This document shows positions 5,171 through 8,093 of a stretch of DNA of 8,093 nt, in pieces. This DNA comes from Prevotellaceae bacterium UBA5903 (GTDB taxonomy: Bacteria > Bacteroidota > Bacteroidia > Bacteroidales > Bacteroidaceae). Within the stretch, counting starts at the first letter, position 1. The number at the start of each line of letters is the position of its first letter. The DNA is taken from positions 20,262 to 28,354 of the forward strand of contig DJEH01000147.1 in assembly GCA_002431845.1 (NCBI GenBank), given 5' to 3'. The translations under genes were made by a program, and so were the position numbers. The notes beneath the pieces were generated by a model. It was given only the letters and a program-made list of their open reading frames with translations. It was not told the DNA's origin and searched no databases.

Positions 5171-7735
5171 ATGAACAAAACATATACCTATGACGAGGCG
5201 TTCAAAGCCTCGTTAGCCTACTTCAATGGCGACGAGTTGGCAGCTCGTGTATGGATTAACAAATATGCCATGAAAGATTCGTTTGGCAATCTATACGAGT
5301 GCTCGCCCACCGACATGCACCACCGCATTGCCCACGAGATAGCTCGTATCGAACAGCATTATACCAACCCACTTACCGAGGACGAGGTGTTTGCATTGCT
5401 CGACCATTTTCGCTACCTCGTACCAGCGGGTTCGCCCATGACTGGCATTGGCAACAACTATCAGATTGCTTCGCTGTCCAACTGCTTTGTTATTGGCATT
5501 GATGGCAACTCCGACTCGTATGGTGCTATTATGAAAATCGACGAGGAACAAGTGCAACTCATGAAACGTCGCGGCGGTGTGGGCCACGACCTTTCGGGCA
5601 TACGTCCTAAAGGTTCGCCCGTTAAAAACTCGGCACTTACCTCAACAGGCATCGTTCCCTTTATGGAGCGTTATAGCAACTCTACACGCGAGGTGGCACA
5701 AGATGGGCGCCGTGGTGCCCTTATGCTCAGCATATCCGTGCGCCACCCCGAGGCTGAGGATTTTATTGATGCCAAACTCACTGAGGGCAAAATAACAGGG
5801 GCAAATGTAAGCGTCAAGATAGACGATGAGTTTATGCAATGCGCCATCGAAAATCGTCCCTACCACCAACAATTCCCCATCACGGGTAGACAACCTATGG
5901 TAGAAAAAGAGGCCGATGCCACTGCCATTTGGAAGAAAATTGTGCATAATGCTTGGAAGAGTGCCGAACCTGGCGTACTCTTTTGGGACACCATTCTGCG
6001 CGAGAGCATCCCCGACTGCTATGCCGATTTAGGCTTCCGCACTGTCAGCACCAATCCGTGTGGCGAAATTCCTTTGTGCCCCTACGACAGTTGCCGTTTG
6101 TTGGCCATCAACCTCTATGCTTACGTGGTTAATCCTTTCACCTCGCAAGCCACCTTCAACTTTAGCTTGTTCAAAAAGCACGTGGCTTTAGCACAACGCT
6201 TTATGGACGATATTATCGACCTTGAACAAGAAAAAATTGACCGCATTATTGCTAAGATAAAGAACGACCCACAAAGCGATGAGGTGAAGCACACCGAACT
6301 CCACCTGTGGGAAAAGATTAAAGCTAAAACGGCAAAAGGCCGTCGTACGGGTGTGGGCATCACTGCCGAGGGCGATATGCTGGCTGCCCTTGGCTTACGC
6401 TATGGCACTGCCGAAGCCACCGAAATGGCTGTTAAGGTGCAACGCACATTGGCGCTTAGCGCCTATAGGTCGAGTGTTGAGATGGCTAAAGAGCGCGGTG
6501 CGTTTCCCATCTTCAATGCCGAGCGCGAAGCACATAATCCGTTTATTTTGCGCATTAAGGATGCCGACCCCGAACTTTATGCCGACATGGTGCACTACGG
6601 GCGTCGCAACATTGCTTGCCTCACGATAGCCCCAACGGGCACCACCAGCCTGATGACGCAAACCACCTCTGGCATCGAACCTGTGTTTATGCCCGTATAT
6701 AAGCGTCGGCGCAAAGTTAATCCTAACGACACCAATGTGCACGTTGACTTTGTTGATGAAACGGGCGACTCGTTTGAGGAATACATTGTGTATCATCCCA
6801 AGTTCCTCACATGGATGCGTACACAAGGTATTGATACCGAAAAACGCTATACGCAAGCCGAGATTGATGAGCTTGTGGCGCGTTCGCCCTACTACAAGGC
6901 CACTGCCAACGATGTTGATTGGCTCATGAAGGTGCGTATGCAAGGAGCCATTCAGAAATGGGTAGACCACAGCATTAGTGTTACCGTAAACCTGCCCAAC
7001 CATGTAGACGAGGAGTTGGTAAACAACCTCTACATCGAGGCTTGGAAGAGCGGCTGTAAGGGGTGTACCATTTATCGCGATGGCTCGCGTGCGGGAGTGC
7101 TCGTCAGCACGCAAAAAACCAATAAGAAGCAGAAGAAGGAAGACGAAGAAACTGCCTCCTCTTCCGCCCAATTTGTATTGCCAACCGTTACCGAGCGTCG
7201 GCCCGATGTGCTCGAATGCGACGTGGTACGCTTCCAGAACAATAAGGAAAAATGGGTGGCATTTGTTGGACTGCTCGACGGACATCCTTACGAAATCTTT
7301 ACCGGACTACAAGACGACGACGAGGGCATTGTATTGCCCAAAACCGTTACCAAAGGCAAGATTATCAAGCGCGTACTGCCCGATGGCTCTAAACGCTACG
7401 ACTTTCAGTTCCAAAACAAGCGTGGTTATAAAATGACGGTTGATGGTTTGTCTGAAAAGTTCAACAAAGAGTATTGGAACTATGCCAAACTCATATCGGG
7501 AGTGTTGCGCTACCGCATGCCTATTGAGAATGTTATTAAGCTCGTAAACTCTCTTCAGCTCGAAAGCGAAAACATCAATACATGGAAGGTGGGCGTGAGC
7601 CGTGCACTCAAAAAGTATGTGATTGATGGCACCGAGGCCAAGGGACAAAAATGTCCTAACTGTGGCCACGAAACGCTGGTTTACCAAGAGGGTTGCCTTA
7701 TTTGCAAGCACTGCGGTGCAAGCCGTTGCGGATAA
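5171..7735 (+). CDS. nrdJ: Adenosylcobalamin-dependent (class II) ribonucleotide reductase
   Basis: 854-residue enzyme that reduces ribonucleotides to deoxyribonucleotides, using adenosylcobalamin to make its thiyl radical and so needing no oxygen. The catalytic set is visible: NCF with redox Cys105, the active-site loop NPCGEIPL (Asn295, thiyl-radical Cys297, Glu299), partner Cys308 in DSCRLLAINL, and phosphate-binding PTGTTS (488-493). GCKGCTIYRDGSR (628-640) closes the reductase core. A charged, Lys/Glu/Ser-rich linker (about 646-668) follows, then an accessory domain (about 675-815). The protein ends in a Cys-rich tail: CPNC (828-831), Cys842, CKHC (845-848) and Cys853. This zinc-ribbon-like tail may carry the thiols that re-reduce the active site. 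No N-terminal ATP-cone is present; the protein begins almost directly with the reductase N-terminal domain. A class I enzyme would need a separate NrdB, which is not seen nearby. The ATG at 5171 sits 26 bp after the preceding stop codon. Confidence 0.96.
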   Translation: MNKTYTYDEAFKASLAYFNGDELAARVWINKYAMKDSFGNLYECSPTDMHHRIAHEIARIEQHYTNPLTEDEVFALLDHFRYLVPAGSPMTGIGNNYQIASLSNCFVIGIDGNSDSYGAIMKIDEEQVQLMKRRGGVGHDLSGIRPKGSPVKNSALTSTGIVPFMERYSNSTREVAQDGRRGALMLSISVRHPEAEDFIDAKLTEGKITGANVSVKIDDEFMQCAIENRPYHQQFPITGRQPMVEKEADATAIWKKIVHNAWKSAEPGVLFWDTILRESIPDCYADLGFRTVSTNPCGEIPLCPYDSCRLLAINLYAYVVNPFTSQATFNFSLFKKHVALAQRFMDDIIDLEQEKIDRIIAKIKNDPQSDEVKHTELHLWEKIKAKTAKGRRTGVGITAEGDMLAALGLRYGTAEATEMAVKVQRTLALSAYRSSVEMAKERGAFPIFNAEREAHNPFILRIKDADPELYADMVHYGRRNIACLTIAPTGTTSLMTQTTSGIEPVFMPVYKRRRKVNPNDTNVHVDFVDETGDSFEEYIVYHPKFLTWMRTQGIDTEKRYTQAEIDELVARSPYYKATANDVDWLMKVRMQGAIQKWVDHSISVTVNLPNHVDEELVNNLYIEAWKSGCKGCTIYRDGSRAGVLVSTQKTNKKQKKEDEETASSSAQFVLPTVTERRPDVLECDVVRFQNNKEKWVAFVGLLDGHPYEIFTGLQDDDEGIVLPKTVTKGKIIKRVLPDGSKRYDFQFQNKRGYKMTVDGLSEKFNKEYWNYAKLISGVLRYRMPIENVIKLVNSLQLESENINTWKVGVSRALKKYVIDGTEAKGQKCPNCGHETLVYQEGCLICKHCGASRCG

Positions 7736-7824
7736 TCGTAGCGTTTTTAACTTAAAATATAAAGGAGTTGTTCAGCATTTATATTATGGCTGTCCGTTAA
7801 AACTCAAAAGAGCATAAAAATCCT

Positions 7825-7864
7825 TCCCGAAGCCCTATAAAATAGGACTTCGGGATTTATTTTT
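7825..7864 (+). terminator. Strong intrinsic terminator of the yfcE–nrdJ transcript
   Basis: TCCCGAAG (7825-7832) pairs perfectly with CTTCGGGA (7848-7855). Inside, after one C·A mismatch, CCTAT (7834-7838) pairs with ATAGG (7842-7846) around an AAA loop. The tract TTTATTTTT (7856-7864) follows directly. It lies 90 bp after the nrdJ stop codon. On the minus strand ATTTTTA lies a few bases past the stem, so it may also stop leftward transcription. Confidence 0.85.
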
Positions 7865-7956
7865 CCAAAAATAAGCCCCCTACTAAAAGATTATACAAGT
7901 AATCCATTACAATCATTTCATTATATTTTTATTTGAATAATTGAGCTATAAGATAA
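7865..7956. other. AT-rich intergenic spacer with nothing recognised
   Basis: Part of the 358-bp gene-free right end. The stretch is AT-rich and has no coding frame of credible length, no tRNA-like fold and no exact TAnnTTTG box. The 89 bp between the nrdJ stop codon and the terminator (7736-7824) also show only AT-rich untranslated sequence. Confidence 0.6.
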
Positions 7957-8001
7957 GTCCCGAAGGGACGATATAACATAGGATAGGGGCAAGCCCCTAT
8001 C
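7957..8001. repeat. Interspersed-repeat-like pair of perfect inverted repeats
   Basis: GTCCC-GAA-GGGAC (7957-7969) is a perfect 5-bp stem. Twelve bases later GATAGGGGC-AA-GCCCCTATC (7982-8001) is a perfect 9-bp dyad. Two adjacent GC-rich palindromes in an AT-rich intergenic region match the general form of bacterial interspersed palindromic repeats (REP-like). From memory, similar cgaagggac-type units recur in Bacteroidota genomes, but copy number could not be tested here. No transposase accompanies it. Confidence 0.55.
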
Positions 8002-8005
8002 TATA

Positions 8006-8029
8006 TTTACATTCGCAACGTTTACATTC
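8006..8029. repeat. Short direct repeat TTTACATTC, two copies
   Basis: TTTACATTC occurs at 8006-8014 and again at 8021-8029, starts 15 bp apart and separated by GCAACG. It links the palindromic unit on the left to the GC-rich hairpin unit on the right, so it may mark the junction of two repeat elements. Confidence 0.4.
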
Positions 8030-8093
8030 CCCCTCTCCCTTCTTGGGGAGAGGGGTGGACGCACACGTTGTGTGTGCGGACGGGGTGAGGGGA
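8030..8093. repeat. GC-rich hairpin repeat unit, cut by the window edge
   Basis: CCCCTCTCCC (8030-8039) and GGGAGAGGGG (8046-8055) form a perfect 10-bp stem with a TTCTTG loop. A second stem pairs GCACAC (8061-8066) with GTGTGC (8072-8077). The last bases, GGACGGGGTGAGGGGA, are strongly G-rich and partly echo the first stem's right arm. This type of cccctctccc...ggggtgagggg arrangement is known as an intergenic repeat in various bacteria. The unit probably continues beyond 8093. Confidence 0.5.

Noticed and set aside
6395..7285. A 296-codon open frame antisense to nrdJ
   Set aside because: It lies wholly inside a well-supported gene, its translation shows no recognisable motif, and long antisense frames are common opposite genes with this codon usage.
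7307..7711. A 134-codon open frame antisense to the end of nrdJ
   Set aside because: It is fully covered by the conserved NrdJ C-terminal domains, and its product resembles no family I know.
7623..7817. A 64-codon frame overlapping the nrdJ 3' end
   Set aside because: It is mostly out-of-frame nrdJ sequence running into AT-rich untranslated DNA, with no promoter or family signature.
7957..8093. CRISPR array
   Set aside because: The repeated palindromes differ from one another in sequence and length, and there are no regular spacers or cas genes.

Overview
This window looks like ordinary chromosomal DNA from a Bacteroidales bacterium, most likely Prevotella or a close relative. The evidence is a fused MurF–alanine racemase gene, a GSCFA-family protein (a family typical of Bacteroidota), starts without Shine-Dalgarno motifs, and TAnnTTTG promoter boxes of the Bacteroidota type in the intergenic regions. 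The genus is inferred from gene content and style; no 16S or database comparison was possible.

Layout. Five intact genes form two divergent blocks around a 245-bp intergenic region (4348-4592). On the minus strand, reading right to left, are a GSCFA-domain protein (3370-4347), a bifunctional MurF–Alr peptidoglycan-precursor enzyme (745-3222), and uridine kinase (85-699). MurF–Alr has its own probable promoter in the 147-bp gap upstream of it. That gap also holds a perfect 7+7 bp dyad, TACAATT-GT-AATTGTA. Uridine kinase lies only 45 bp downstream of MurF–Alr and is probably co-transcribed with it. On the plus strand are a YfcE-type metallophosphoesterase (4593-5144) and, 26 bp further on, a class II (adenosylcobalamin-dependent) ribonucleotide reductase (5171-7735). 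These two are probably one transcript with a structured leader and a strong intrinsic terminator (7825-7864).

The right end (7736-8093) has no gene. After the terminator comes an AT-rich stretch, then a cluster of perfect inverted repeats (7957-8001, 8030-8055, 8061-8077) that resembles a bacterial interspersed repeat and is cut by the window edge. The terminator shares two motifs in the same order with this repeat and may be a decayed copy of it.

How the genes work together. MurF–Alr makes D-alanine and attaches D-Ala-D-Ala to the UDP-MurNAc-tripeptide. Uridine kinase supplies UMP by salvage. NrdJ makes deoxyribonucleotides without needing oxygen, which fits a gut or oral anaerobe that obtains cobalamin. 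The GSCFA protein and the YfcE homologue have uncertain substrates. I found no clear new multi-gene system. The less explained items are the GSCFA gene beside a cell-wall precursor gene, the dyad upstream of murF–alr, the leader of the yfcE–nrdJ transcript, and the terminal repeat cluster.
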